64,000 nucleotides of DNA from Bacilliculturomica massiliensis (GCF_900605495.1 NZ_LR027603.1:1613997-1677996), one strand, 5' to 3'. Counted from the stretch's first letter, positions 8,403 through 17,405 are shown. Made by a program: numbers and translations. Notes: generated from the sequence alone by a model not told the origin.

Positions 8403-9803
8403 ATGGAACAAGAGAAAACAAAACAAATTACTGAAAAAGGATTAATGACAGAAGGAGTGATCTACAAACAGCTTCTTCTGTTTGCTTTGCCGCTGATTCT
8501 GGGAAATCTGTTTCAGCAGCTTTACAACATGGTGGATTCCATCGTTGTGGGAAATTTCATTGGAGGCACCGCTCTGGCCGCCGTGGGGGCGGGTTTTGCC
8601 GTCATCAATCTGCTGATCGGTCTTTTCATGGGCCTGACCACCGGAGCGGGCGTGGTCATCTCCCAGTTTTACGGCGCCGGCGATACAGAGAAGCTGCGTC
8701 AGGCGGTACATACGGCGGCGGCATTCACTCTGATCTTCGGTGTTTTTCTGTCCGTGGCCGGCGTGCTGCTGGCGGATCACATCCTCATCTGGACCAACAC
8801 TCCGCCGGAAGTGTTTGACCAGGCATCTGTCTATCTGAGGATCTTTTTCAGCGGCATGATCTTCCTGTCGATCTACAATATGGGCGCCGCCGTTCTCCGG
8901 GCCGTTGGCGATTCCAAGACCCCTCTCTACTATCTGGGCGTCGCCTGCATCATCAATATCATACTGGACATTCTTCTCGTGGCCGTCATCGGCATGGACG
9001 TGGAAGGCGTTGCGATCGCCACCCTGATCGCTCAGGCCGTCGCCGCACTTATGGTCGTCGTCAAGCTGGTCCGCTGCAGAGAGGGCTATGGACTGGTTCT
9101 GAAAGAGATCCGCATTCATCCTCTGCGGCTGAAGCGCATTCTTATCGTGGGCATCCCCTCCGGGATCCAGCAGATGATCATCAGTCTCTCAAACGTGGTG
9201 GTACAGGGTTACATCAACGGTTTTGGTTCCGACGCCATGGCCGGATGGAGCGCTTACAGCAAGATCGACGGTCTGCTGCTGCTGCCCCTTCTCAGCTTTG
9301 GGCTGGCCATGACCACTTTCACCGGCCAGAATATCGGGGCGAAAAAGCTGGACCGCATCCACAAGGGCGTCCATTCCTGTCTGATCATGAGCACTACCTT
9401 TGCCGCGGTCATGACCGTCGCCATGTATATCTTCGGCGGACCGGTCCTCTCCATCTTCTCTGATGAACCTGAGGTCCTGCGGTATGGCGTCTACATGCTG
9501 AAGGGCATGATCCCCTTTTACTTCCTGCTGGGATTTATCCAGATCTTCAGCGGCGTGATCAGCGGATCGGGCAACTCGTTTGCCTCCATGCTGATCATGG
9601 TTTCCAACATGTGCGTCCTCCGTGTGGCCGCTCTCTGGTTTATGGCCTCCCGGATCTCCGACGTCAAATTTGTCTTTTACGCATACGTCCTGTCCTGGGC
9701 CACCTGCGCCGCAGGCCTTTTTCTCTACTATCTCAAGGGCAGCTGGAAAAAAGGGATCGCAGGCAAGGACGGCGTCCCGGAGGACGGCGCGGATGTTCTT
9801 TAG
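8403..9803 (+). CDS. MATE family multidrug/sodium efflux transporter
   Basis: The 466-residue protein has twelve hydrophobic segments in two similar halves and the MATE N-terminal pattern LPLILGNLFQQLYNMVDSIV with VGNFIGGTALAAVG. MATE proteins export cationic drugs or metabolites in exchange for Na+ or H+ across the cytoplasmic membrane. Length matches the usual 440-470. It is a monocistronic plus-strand gene between two minus-strand blocks, with its own promoter-like sequence and a strong terminator. The C-terminal tail (about 20 residues after the last helix) is charged and not conserved. Substrate cannot be told from sequence. Confidence 0.93.
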   Translation: MEQEKTKQITEKGLMTEGVIYKQLLLFALPLILGNLFQQLYNMVDSIVVGNFIGGTALAAVGAGFAVINLLIGLFMGLTTGAGVVISQFYGAGDTEKLRQAVHTAAAFTLIFGVFLSVAGVLLADHILIWTNTPPEVFDQASVYLRIFFSGMIFLSIYNMGAAVLRAVGDSKTPLYYLGVACIINIILDILLVAVIGMDVEGVAIATLIAQAVAALMVVVKLVRCREGYGLVLKEIRIHPLRLKRILIVGIPSGIQQMIISLSNVVVQGYINGFGSDAMAGWSAYSKIDGLLLLPLLSFGLAMTTFTGQNIGAKKLDRIHKGVHSCLIMSTTFAAVMTVAMYIFGGPVLSIFSDEPEVLRYGVYMLKGMIPFYFLLGFIQIFSGVISGSGNSFASMLIMVSNMCVLRVAALWFMASRISDVKFVFYAYVLSWATCAAGLFLYYLKGSWKKGIAGKDGVPEDGADVL

Positions 9804-9850
9804 ATCGAATTCTGCACCGCAGACAGCCGTCTGCGGCACGCTGAATATGC

Positions 9851-9895
9851 GAAAGCGGATGGCGTCTCACTCACGCGCCATCCGCTTTCTTTTTA
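9851..9895 (+). terminator. Rho-independent terminator after the MATE gene
   Basis: GAAAGCGGATGGCG pairs perfectly with CGCCATCCGCTTTC around an 11-base loop and is followed by a run of T. A few A residues on the other side may let it also serve the minus strand. Confidence 0.9.
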
Positions 9896-9916
9896 AGACG
9901 GCCGCGGTCTCTGCCT

Positions 9917-10192
9917 TTATTCGTTCCGCGGAGTCTCCCTCATCTTCTCTTCCAGCCACTTCCGGCACTGGTCAAACCCTTCTTCCGTCAGCTCAAATTC
10001 TCCCGTAAACAGGATCCCGTCCCGCGCTTTCGTCAGTTCATAGCACAGCGGCCCGTCGTAAACATGGGCTGTCAGTTTCTTCTCGTTTCTGTCCGTAATG
10101 ATCTTATACCTTCTGTTTCCGATGTTTCCCGTATATCCATTGCCCACGTGAAAATAATGGAACGCGGGCAGCTGTTCCTCTATGCTTGCCAT
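9917..10192 (-). CDS. Small cytosolic protein of unknown function
   Basis: Start at 10192 (MASIEEQLPAF) is chosen because GGGGAG lies 9 bases upstream; a longer open frame reaches 10240 without a site. The 91-residue product has no membrane segment or signal peptide. It alternates beta-like stretches (NRRYKIITDRNEKKLTAHVY) with a C-terminal amphipathic helix (EEGFDQCRKWLEEKMRE). I recognise no domain. It follows the membrane protein gene at 10257 by 64 bases on the same strand. Confidence 0.55.
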   Translation of the reverse strand: MASIEEQLPAFHYFHVGNGYTGNIGNRRYKIITDRNEKKLTAHVYDGPLCYELTKARDGILFTGEFELTEEGFDQCRKWLEEKMRETPRNE

Positions 10193-10256
10193 TTCGCCAC
10201 TCTCCCCTATTGTTTTTGATTTTTTCCATCCTGATCTCAACCGTTGGGCAGAAGGC

Positions 10257-10799
10257 TCACTGCTTCGGCGTCAGCGGCGTCTTGGGGGGCTGGGCTTCTT
10301 TCATTAATTTGTTACACGCCTTCCCCATCTCATGGGCCGCCTCGCCCAGCTGCCTGCTGCGCGGCGGTATGGTCATCCACAGCGCCAGCCCCAGAGCCAG
10401 CACAGCGTAGGCCGTTTCCAGGGAAAACAACAGCAAAACGCCGCCGTAGGAAGCAAGCGGCGCATTTTCCGCGATCATCATAAACAGCGGACCCGCTGCT
10501 TTTGCCACGTCAACAGCCGGTATGAGTCCCAGCAAATAAAAGACAAACCCCACCTTCCACGGCCCCCGGTAAGCTGCCAGAGCAAAGATCGCCGCCACTC
10601 CCATCCCCACGGTCAAGCCGATGAGTATGCCCAGCCACGACGTTGCGCCCATCAGAAAAATCAGCACCGCTTTCTGGGCCAGCGCCAGCAGCACCAGCGC
10701 CCACAGCAAAACCTTTTTCCGCTTTTGAAATCCTTCCAGTCCGGGCGTGTCCGCGTACGCCGTCTCAATGATCTGATTCATCTCTTTCTTTACATCCAT
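10257..10799 (-). CDS. Membrane protein of unknown function (about four helices)
   Basis: The ATG at 10799 (MDVKKEMNQ) follows GGGGAG at about 10 bases. The 180-residue protein starts with ~30 polar residues, then has hydrophobic segments near 31-52, 56-76, 83-100 and 118-140, and ends in a basic, Pro-rich cytosolic tail (PPKTPLTPKQ). No family recognised. Most likely co-transcribed with the small gene downstream. Confidence 0.6.
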   Translation of the reverse strand: MDVKKEMNQIIETAYADTPGLEGFQKRKKVLLWALVLLALAQKAVLIFLMGATSWLGILIGLTVGMGVAAIFALAAYRGPWKVGFVFYLLGLIPAVDVAKAAGPLFMMIAENAPLASYGGVLLLFSLETAYAVLALGLALWMTIPPRSRQLGEAAHEMGKACNKLMKEAQPPKTPLTPKQ

Positions 10800-11295
10800 C
10801 TTGTCCTGACTCCCCTTTTCACATCTGATCACACAATGGATATATTCTATCATCCCTTTCACAACTTTTAAAGTCTTTCCGATCAATAATCGATTTTGAA
10901 TGGATGGATCTCAGCATGAAGGCCGGCTTGCTGTTGGTTTGTTTCGTCGGCACTCCGGTTCACTGTTTCAACTGCTCCGCGATCCGCTGCGTTCCCGCCC
11001 CAAGCTGCCCCGCCATAGGTGAAAATCGCTTAAAATTCGCTGTTTCACACATATGGGCTCGGATTTCATTCCATATTTCCTATTTATTTGCTTTTTATAT
11101 GCAATTTCCACTAAAACCGATCCATTTCCCCTATATTTCCCACCGTATTCGGGGATAACTAGTCTTTTTTCCCTTTTTCACCTATGCGCCATTCCCTTTC
11201 GATTCCGATCGGCCCACGCACCTATCTCCACATGATGAGACGGCATCATTTCCTGCCGGAGTGCTGCAGGATGCCGCAGCCGCTTTGAATCAAGA
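10800..11295. other. Long intergenic region with an inverted-repeat-bounded AT-rich segment
   Basis: No convincing gene. CATAGGTGAAAA at about 11022 and its exact reverse complement TTTTCACCTATG at about 11174 bound an AT-rich segment of roughly 165 bases. Within it, GGTGAAAATCGCTT...GCTGTTTCACACAT resembles two copies of a motif in the 58.6 kb intergenic region. The layout is that of a small palindromic mobile or REP-like element, but no transposase is present. Confidence 0.35.
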
Positions 11296-11349
11296 CAAAA
11301 AGGGCGCCGGCAGTCCTCTGCCCCAGAACGGCAGACGACGTCGGCGCCT
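11296..11349 (-). terminator. Terminator of the aminotransferase-oxidase operon
   Basis: On the minus strand GGCGCCG pairs with CGGCGCC around a GC-rich, itself foldable, loop (TGCC...GGCA), followed by CTTTTTG. A second GC-rich hairpin (11361-11392) precedes it directly after the oxidase stop. Confidence 0.75.
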
Positions 11350-11409
11350 CAGATACAGCGGCGGCCCGGGGGCCATCACAGCCCGGGGCCCGCCACAGCA
11401 CAGGGACCC

Positions 11410-12792
11410 TCAGTAGATCGCGGTATCCGGATTCAGGATGCCGTTGGGGTCGAACAGTTCTTTGATGCCCCGCATGAGACGGAGCTGTGTGGAGTCGTAC
11501 TGTACGGGCAGACTGTCTCTGCGGATTTTTCCAATGCCGTATTCCCCGGTGATCGTGCCGCCGATGCGCACGGTCAGGGCGTAGAGCTCCCGCTTCAGAT
11601 CCTCATAATAGTCGTCGATGTCTTTCTCAGCCAGATAGACGTTGCTGTGAACATTTCCGTCGCCCATGTGTCCCACAGTGTCAATGGCCGCTCCGTACCG
11701 TTCCGCGATCTGTTCCAATCCGCTGATCAGTCGCGGAATGTCCGCCGGCGGCACGGCGATGTCCATAGAATCCGTCAGATCTTCTCCGAAGGCCCCGTAG
11801 GCGCTGTCGCAAATGGTCAGGATCACGGACTGATCTCTGCCGGCCTCCGGGACCAGACTCTCCACCGCGCCCGCCTCGCTGCAGATCTCCTCGATGGCCT
11901 TCTGCACGTCGAAGAGTCCCTCCTCGCTGTCCTCCTCCGCGATGAACAGCAGATCGGACCGCCCTTTCTCCAGAGGCCACCTTTCGCCCACGTATTCGGC
12001 GGTGCGCAGCGCTACGGAACGGTTCAGGTACTCGATGGACAGGGGTACGATCCCCCGCTTCAGCGTCCGCGTCACCGCGTCGGCCGCCCTGCCGCAGGTG
12101 TCGAAGGAGGCCAGAAGGACGCCGCTGTACTTCGTTTTAGGGTACAGACGCAGCATGACCTTGGTCACTACGCCCAGCGTGCCTTCCGATCCGATCATCA
12201 GCTGCATCAGATCGTAGCCCGCGTTGTTTTTTCTCAGCTTTCCGCCCAGGCGGATGAGAGCGCCCGTGGGCGTTACAACTTCCAGTCCTTTGATGTGATT
12301 TCTCATCACGCCGTGCTTCACCGCCCGCGGATCGCCGGCGTTTTCCATGGCCAGCCCTCCTACCTGCGCTTCGGCTCCGCCCGGATGGCAGGGAAAATAC
12401 AGGACGTTTCTTTCCTGAAGAAACTCGTTCATTTCTCTCAGCGTCACTCCGGCTTCCACCGTTATGACGAAGTTTTTATCGTCGTATTCCAGGATCTTTT
12501 TGAACCGTTCCATGGAGATAATGATGCTGGGCCGCACGGGGATCGCCGCTCCGCACAGTCCGGTCCCGCCGCCGCGCACTACTGCGGTGATGTTTTCCGA
12601 GTTGGCCAGCTTGAGTATCTCCGATATCTCCTCCGGCTTTCCGGGCTTCACCACCACGCAGTCCCGGCACGCCGGCGGCCGCAGCCGCCGTTCGGTCTCG
12701 TCGTACAGATAGTCTTCGATATGTCCCTGATCGTAGACGACAAACTCCCGTCCCGCGATCTCTTCCAGCCGCGCCGTAATGTCAGCTTTCAT
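11410..12792 (-). CDS. FAD-linked 2-hydroxyacid oxidase (GlcD/D-lactate dehydrogenase family), paralogue A
   Basis: A 460-residue flavoenzyme of the VAO/PCMH fold. The N-terminal FAD-binding half carries VVVRGGGTGLCGAAIP near residue 70 and the C-terminal FAD-oxidase domain carries GHMGDGNVHSN near 385. Family members oxidise glycolate, D-lactate or 2-hydroxyglutarate and hand electrons to Etf or Fe-S partners. Unusually, the conserved GEHGIG motif near the C-terminus reads GEYGIG, so the usual active-site His is a Tyr. It follows the aminotransferase by 39 bases, so transamination and oxidation products may be linked. It is closely related to the enzyme at 15784-17163, which keeps the His. 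No etfAB or Fe-S partner gene adjoins. Confidence 0.9.
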   Translation of the reverse strand: MKADITARLEEIAGREFVVYDQGHIEDYLYDETERRLRPPACRDCVVVKPGKPEEISEILKLANSENITAVVRGGGTGLCGAAIPVRPSIIISMERFKKILEYDDKNFVITVEAGVTLREMNEFLQERNVLYFPCHPGGAEAQVGGLAMENAGDPRAVKHGVMRNHIKGLEVVTPTGALIRLGGKLRKNNAGYDLMQLMIGSEGTLGVVTKVMLRLYPKTKYSGVLLASFDTCGRAADAVTRTLKRGIVPLSIEYLNRSVALRTAEYVGERWPLEKGRSDLLFIAEEDSEEGLFDVQKAIEEICSEAGAVESLVPEAGRDQSVILTICDSAYGAFGEDLTDSMDIAVPPADIPRLISGLEQIAERYGAAIDTVGHMGDGNVHSNVYLAEKDIDDYYEDLKRELYALTVRIGGTITGEYGIGKIRRDSLPVQYDSTQLRLMRGIKELFDPNGILNPDTAIY

Positions 12793-12831
12793 CTCCTGCT
12801 CCTTTCCCGCCTCAGGGCATCTTCGCGTGTC

Positions 12832-14010
12832 TTATTTTCCGAGGGTACTGACGAATCCGGCCAGCCGTTCCATGGCTGTCTCGATCTCCTGTCTTGAGCA
12901 GGCGTAGGCCAGTCGGATAAAGCCTTCCCCGCATTTTCCGAAGGCGTTGCCGGGCACCATCGCTACGCCGGTCTCATCCAGCGCTCTGCTGCAGAATTCC
13001 GTTGAAGACATGCCCAGACCGGCGATGCTTGGAAATATGTAAAACGCGCCTTTGGGCTCCACCAGCCGGATCCCGTCGATGGCCTGCAGGCCTTTGACGA
13101 CCATATCTCTGCGAACGCGGAATTCTTCCACCATGCGCTCTGTGAAGGGTCTGCCGTTCAAAAATGCCTCGGTGACGCCCACTTGCACGAAGGAGGTTGC
13201 GCAGGTGGACATATTCTGGTGCACCTTGTTCATATAGAGGATCATTTCTTTGGGAGCGATAGCGTATCCCAGCCGCCAGCCGGTCATGGAAAAGGTCTTG
13301 GATGTGGAATTCACGATCACGGTCCGCTCTTTCATGCCCGGCAGAGTGGATATGCTCACGTGTTTTCCCGTAAACAGGAACTGATCGTACGTCTCGTCTG
13401 ATACGACGATCAGGTCACGTTCCTGGGCCAGCTTTGCGATCTTTTCCAGTTCCTCCCGGCCCACCACGGCCCCGGTGGGATTGTGGGGCGTGTTCACCAG
13501 CAGCGCCTTGGTCCTGTCGGTCACCCGCTCCTCGATGTCCGCGGCTTTCAGTTCAAAACCGTTTTCCAGCTTCAGCGGCACTTCCACGATGTTAACGCCT
13601 GCGATGTGAGCCATGTCGGTGTATGCGGAAAAATACGGACAGGGAATGAGGATCTCGTCTCCCGGGTTCAGCACGGTTAGCATGAAGGCCATCAGCGCCT
13701 CGCACGCTCCGGCCGTGACCATGATCTCGCACTCCGGATCCGCTTCGATCCCATTGTCCCGCTTCTCCTTCACGGCGATGGCGGACCGGAGCTCAGCCGT
13801 GCCTGCCATGGCCGTATAGTGAACAAATCCGTCGTTCAGCGCCTTGATCAGCGCGTCTTTCGCTTCCCGGGGGGAGTCGAAATCAGGTTTGCCGATCTCC
13901 ATATGGATGATCGATTCGCCGTTGGCCTCCATCACCAGCGCTTTCTGAAAGATCTCGTAAAGCCCTCCCGACATGTCCATTGATCTCATTCTGTCATTCA
14001 ATGTTTGCAT
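12832..14010 (-). CDS. PLP-dependent aminotransferase, class I/II (aspartate aminotransferase fold)
   Basis: Start ATG at 14010 with AAAGGAG upstream; an in-frame extension to 14121 would run through the promoter. The 392-residue enzyme has the class Ib hallmarks: NTPHNPTGAVV near residue 170, SDETYDQFLF near 200, and the PLP lysine in STSKTFSMTGWRLGYA near 233. It exchanges an amino group between an amino acid and a 2-oxo acid in the cytosol; the substrate cannot be read off. It heads the two-gene operon with FAD oxidase A, and a sigma-54 site at 14106-14127 lies about 100 bases upstream. It is therefore probably induced by the neighbouring activator for catabolism rather than biosynthesis. 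Confidence 0.92.
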   Translation of the reverse strand: MQTLNDRMRSMDMSGGLYEIFQKALVMEANGESIIHMEIGKPDFDSPREAKDALIKALNDGFVHYTAMAGTAELRSAIAVKEKRDNGIEADPECEIMVTAGACEALMAFMLTVLNPGDEILIPCPYFSAYTDMAHIAGVNIVEVPLKLENGFELKAADIEERVTDRTKALLVNTPHNPTGAVVGREELEKIAKLAQERDLIVVSDETYDQFLFTGKHVSISTLPGMKERTVIVNSTSKTFSMTGWRLGYAIAPKEMILYMNKVHQNMSTCATSFVQVGVTEAFLNGRPFTERMVEEFRVRRDMVVKGLQAIDGIRLVEPKGAFYIFPSIAGLGMSSTEFCSRALDETGVAMVPGNAFGKCGEGFIRLAYACSRQEIETAMERLAGFVSTLGK

Positions 14011-14180
14011 AATAATCTCCTTTCTTTCTTGTTTTATATATTTCAGTGATATTATTGCTCCCAGGGGCGGACGGCTCCGCAGCCCGGGCAGTTTATACCT
14101 TTTATCTAACGCATATTTCATGCCAAAGCTCCGTGGGGCGCAGGCCTTGAAATTTCAGTCTTCTTCCCGGAGACACCGAC
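14011..14180 (-). other. Leader and control region of the aminotransferase operon
   Basis: This gene-free stretch holds the sigma-54 site (14106-14127), a TTCCCGGAGA box (14164-14173, plus-strand reading) and, just beyond, the GCAACA...TGTTGC inverted repeat. The transcript leader would be about 90 bases. Confidence 0.5.
14106..14127 (-). promoter_or_regulatory. Sigma-54 (-24/-12) promoter of the aminotransferase operon
   Basis: On the minus strand TTTGGCATGAAATATGCG: GG at 14123-14124 and GC at 14111-14112 are separated by exactly 10 bases, as sigma-54 requires, and the context TGGCATG-N4-ATGC differs from consensus TGGCACG-N4-TTGC at two positions. Confidence 0.75.
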
Positions 14181-14229
14181 AAAAAAAGGCAACAGCCTTT
14201 GCATTCTTTGCTGCAAAAGCTGTTGCCCT
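14181..14229 (-). terminator. Terminator after the sigma-54 activator gene; possible activator-binding repeat
   Basis: On the minus strand GGGCAACAGC...GCTGTTGCC forms a strong stem followed by seven T. A closely similar hairpin lies at 21549-21592, at the same distance from a second sigma-54 promoter, so the inverted repeat may double as the upstream activator site. Confidence 0.75.
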
Positions 14230-14351
14230 GCGGCCGTTTCCACGGCTCTTTCCGGCTCTCCAGTTCTATCCGGTCCCACTGACCGGTTCCGGTTGGACTG
14301 GCCGGTTTCACTGACCTTTTCCGTTTCCACTTCCCGTTTCTATGTAATAAA

Positions 14352-15770
14352 TTATTGAAACTCCATCTTCCTCAGTTTATGCTGCAGCGCCTGACGGGTG
14401 ATCCCCAGACGCTCCGCCGCTCTGGACACATTGCCGCCGCACTGCTCCATGGCGTCTTTCACCAGCGCTTTTTCCATCTCGTTCATGTACTCGATCAGGT
14501 TCAGTTCAGCAGCTTTTCGGTCCGCCTTCACCTCTCCCAGCACCTGCGTCACACGGGAAACTTCCCGGACTTGTTTGATAAAGTAATGCGGCAGGTGCGC
14601 CATCTGGATCAGCTCGCCGTTTTCCGCCAGATTCACGCCGCATTCCACCACATTGGACAGTTCTCTGACATTTCCTCTCCAAGGGTATTTTCGAAAGGCC
14701 TCCTTCACCTCCGGCATAAAACCGGTGGTGGTCTTGCCGCTCTTGCGCGCGAATTTTTCCGCGAAATAACCGGTCAGCAGCTCCAGATCATCTTCTCTCT
14801 CCGACAGCGGGGGCACAAAGATATCGATCACGTTCAGACGGTAGAATAGATCGGTGCGAAGGATCCCCTCCTCGATCAGCTGCTCCGGGTCCCTGTTTGT
14901 GATGGCGATCACCCGCACGTCCACGCGGCTGATCTCTCCCGAGCCCACCGGCCGAAAACTTCCTTCCTGCAGAACGCGCAGGAGCTTGGCCTGAAGCCCA
15001 ACGGGCAGGGAGTTGATCTCGTCCAGGATCAGCGTTCCGCCGTCTGCCATCTGGAATAAGCCCGGCCTGTCCACCGCCCCTGTAAACCCGCCCTTCACTG
15101 TGCCAAACAGCGTGCTCTCCATGAGGTTTTCCGGTATGGCGGCGCAGTTTTCCGCGATCAGCGGTTTTCTCCGCCGGGCGCTCTCGTTGTGGATGCTCTG
15201 GGCGATCAGCTCTTTGCCTGTGCCCGATTCGCCTACGATCATCACGTTGGCGTCGCATTTCGCCGCCAGAGCAGCCAAATGCTTCACCTGTTCCATCTCC
15301 CGGCTCTCGCCCACGATGTCGGAGATCATACAGTTCATTCCGCTCTCATGGTTTTTGCCTTTCTGCGCCAGCTGATTGATATCCTTCGTGATGCCCAGAA
15401 CTTTTTCCCGCAGCATTCTGAGCTCTGTAATGTCAATGACGATCTCCAGCGCGCCCACGATCATGCCTTTTTCGCTGACCGGCCAGGTGGATACATTGCC
15501 GATCACTTTATTTCCATATTTATTGATCCCGGTATAGATATGATTTACCTGGGGAAGTCCTGTCCGAAGGACCTCGATCAGCTTGCTGTCGTTCTCATTG
15601 ATCTTCCCCGTCTCCATAAGGGGCTTTCCCAACAGGTCCGAAGCCTTCCGGTCCTCGATGATCTCCATTTTGCGGTTATAAACGACAGTCACACCGTCCC
15701 GGTCGATCACGTGCACGCCATCCTTCAGTACTCCAGTCATTTTTTTTATGAGAGTTTCTTTATTCATCAC
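14352..15770 (-). CDS. Sigma-54-dependent transcriptional activator (PAS, AAA+, Fis-type HTH)
   Basis: A 472-residue enhancer-binding protein. An N-terminal PAS-like sensor (DGVHVIDRDGVTVVYNR) covers about residues 15-120. The AAA+ domain has Walker A GESGTGKE near 177, the sigma-54 contact loop, and Walker B TLILDEIN near 240. The Fis-type HTH (NVSRAAERLGITRQALQHKL) ends the chain. Such proteins bind upstream sites and use ATP to open sigma-54 promoters. The contact loop reads GGFTGA instead of the usual GAFTGA. The gene follows FAD oxidase B by 13 bases and is probably transcribed with it from a sigma-70 promoter. Three sigma-54 sites nearby (14.1, 21.5, 22.5 kb) are likely targets. The PAS ligand is unknown. 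Confidence 0.94.
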   Translation of the reverse strand: MMNKETLIKKMTGVLKDGVHVIDRDGVTVVYNRKMEIIEDRKASDLLGKPLMETGKINENDSKLIEVLRTGLPQVNHIYTGINKYGNKVIGNVSTWPVSEKGMIVGALEIVIDITELRMLREKVLGITKDINQLAQKGKNHESGMNCMISDIVGESREMEQVKHLAALAAKCDANVMIVGESGTGKELIAQSIHNESARRRKPLIAENCAAIPENLMESTLFGTVKGGFTGAVDRPGLFQMADGGTLILDEINSLPVGLQAKLLRVLQEGSFRPVGSGEISRVDVRVIAITNRDPEQLIEEGILRTDLFYRLNVIDIFVPPLSEREDDLELLTGYFAEKFARKSGKTTTGFMPEVKEAFRKYPWRGNVRELSNVVECGVNLAENGELIQMAHLPHYFIKQVREVSRVTQVLGEVKADRKAAELNLIEYMNEMEKALVKDAMEQCGGNVSRAAERLGITRQALQHKLRKMEFQ

Positions 15771-15783
15771 TCCCCCTCCCCCG

Positions 15784-17163
15784 TTATATGATGGCTGTTT
15801 CCGGATTTAAAATATTATTTGGGTCAAACAGCTTCTTTATGCCTCGCATCAGATCCACCTGGGTCTCATCCAGCTGTACGGCCAGATTTCTTCTCCTGGT
15901 CTTTCCGATGCCGTGTTCTCCGGTGATCGTACCTCCCATACCGATGGCGAGAGCATACAGCTCCGCTTTCATTTCCTCGTAATATACAGGGATCTCGTCG
16001 TTTACCAAATAAATATTATTGTGAACGTTTCCGTCACCTACATGACCTACCGTATCAAATACCGCGCCGTATTTACCCGCGATGCTGTTGAATCCTTTCA
16101 TCAGTCCCGGGATCGAGGCCGGCGGCACTGTGATGTCCAGTGTATCCGCCAGATACGGCTTTGTGGCGTAATACGTACTGTTGCGTATGTTCAGGATCCG
16201 CTCCTGCTCGTCCCGTCCGTCCAGCACCACGCTCTCCACCGCCCCCGAACTGCTGCATATCTCCTCGATGATGCCGCCCACGTTGAAGAGCGCGTCCTCG
16301 TTGTCCTCCGCCATGACGAACAGCAGATCCACCTTGCCCCGTTTCAGCGGCCAGTCCTCGTGCAGAAAATCCGCCGTCTTTCTGGCGATGGTGCGGTCCA
16401 GATATTCGATGGCAAGCGGCACCACTCCCGTCTGAAGGATCTTCGTCGACGCGTCGGTGGCCTGATCGAAATTGGCGAAAGACACCAGGATCGTCCCATT
16501 GAACCGCGGTTCCGGGTAGAGGCGCAGCATGACCTTCGTCACAACGCACAGAGTGCCTTCCGAACCGATGACCAGCTGCATCAGATCGTATCCGGCGTTG
16601 TTTTTCTGGAGCTTCCCGTTGAGCTGAACGATCTCGCCTGTGGGGAGCACTACCTCAAGACCGCGTATATTGTTGCGCATGACCCCGTGTTTGCCGGATT
16701 TGACTCCGCCCGCGTTTTCCGCTACCAGGCCGCCCAGCTGCGCGTTCTCATCGCCGGAGTGGGACGGAAAATAAAAAATGCTGTTCTTTTTGAGATAGTC
16801 GTTCATCTCGCGCAGCGTCACGCCGCTCTCCAGCGTAATGATAAAGTTTTTCTCATCCACCTCGATGATCCGCTTCATGCGCTCCATGGAGATGACAATG
16901 CTGGGCATGATGGGGATAGCCGCGCCGCAAAGCCCCGTTCCCCCGCCCCGGACCACCACTGTGATCTGTTTGGCGTTGGCCAGTTTCATGATGTCGGAGA
17001 TTTCCCGGGCGCCGGACGGTCTAACGACTACGCTTTCCCGACTTGCTTTCGGCCTCAGACATGCCTCCGTCTGATCGTACAGATAGGGCCCGATCCGTTC
17101 CGCGGTCAGAACAAACTCAGATCCTACGATTTCCGCAAGCCGTTCGATCACTTTCTCGTCCAT
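15784..17163 (-). CDS. FAD-linked 2-hydroxyacid oxidase (GlcD/D-lactate dehydrogenase family), paralogue B
   Basis: 459 residues, co-linear with and closely similar to the protein at 11410-12792. FAD-binding VVVRGGGTGLCGAAIP is near residue 70, GHVGDGNVHNN near 383, and the canonical GEHGIG near 420. It would oxidise a 2-hydroxy acid with FAD. AAAGGAG precedes the ATG at 17163. Unlike paralogue A it is preceded by a sigma-70 promoter and is co-transcribed with the sigma-54 activator. One reading is that B supplies the basal activity that makes the inducer and A is the induced copy; this is inference. Confidence 0.92.
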   Translation of the reverse strand: MDEKVIERLAEIVGSEFVLTAERIGPYLYDQTEACLRPKASRESVVVRPSGAREISDIMKLANAKQITVVVRGGGTGLCGAAIPIMPSIVISMERMKRIIEVDEKNFIITLESGVTLREMNDYLKKNSIFYFPSHSGDENAQLGGLVAENAGGVKSGKHGVMRNNIRGLEVVLPTGEIVQLNGKLQKNNAGYDLMQLVIGSEGTLCVVTKVMLRLYPEPRFNGTILVSFANFDQATDASTKILQTGVVPLAIEYLDRTIARKTADFLHEDWPLKRGKVDLLFVMAEDNEDALFNVGGIIEEICSSSGAVESVVLDGRDEQERILNIRNSTYYATKPYLADTLDITVPPASIPGLMKGFNSIAGKYGAVFDTVGHVGDGNVHNNIYLVNDEIPVYYEEMKAELYALAIGMGGTITGEHGIGKTRRRNLAVQLDETQVDLMRGIKKLFDPNNILNPETAII

Positions 17164-17198
17164 TTCAGCGGCTCCTTTCCATTCTGAAACACTCTACT

Positions 17199-17228
17199 AT
17201 TATACCCACATTAAATACCCCCGGTAAA
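17199..17228 (-). promoter_or_regulatory. Sigma-70 promoter of oxidase B and the activator
   Basis: Minus strand TTTACC (17223-17228), 18 bases, perfect TATAAT (17199-17204), about 30 bases before the start at 17163. Confidence 0.7.
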
Positions 17229-17293
17229 TTAAAACTTATGGTTTTTTTATCGCTTTGATCAAGCAAAATCTCCCTCGCCCCTTCTATAGGAAA

Positions 17294-17332
17294 ACCAGCC
17301 CGGAGAGGAGTCCGCCAGGCTGGTCTTTTCGT
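17294..17332 (-). terminator. Terminator of the TRAP-M24 operon
   Basis: Minus strand ACCAGCCTGG...CCGGGCTGGTTTTCC: a 7-bp stem ACCAGCC/GGCTGGT with a GGAGAG-rich loop and a short T run, downstream of the M24 gene stop at 17406. Confidence 0.6.
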
Positions 17333-17405
17333 CCGTCCGCCAGTTCAATGCGCATGGACGAACCGATATAGAATGGTGTCTTACGCTTCTTCAGCGGGCC
17401 GCAGA

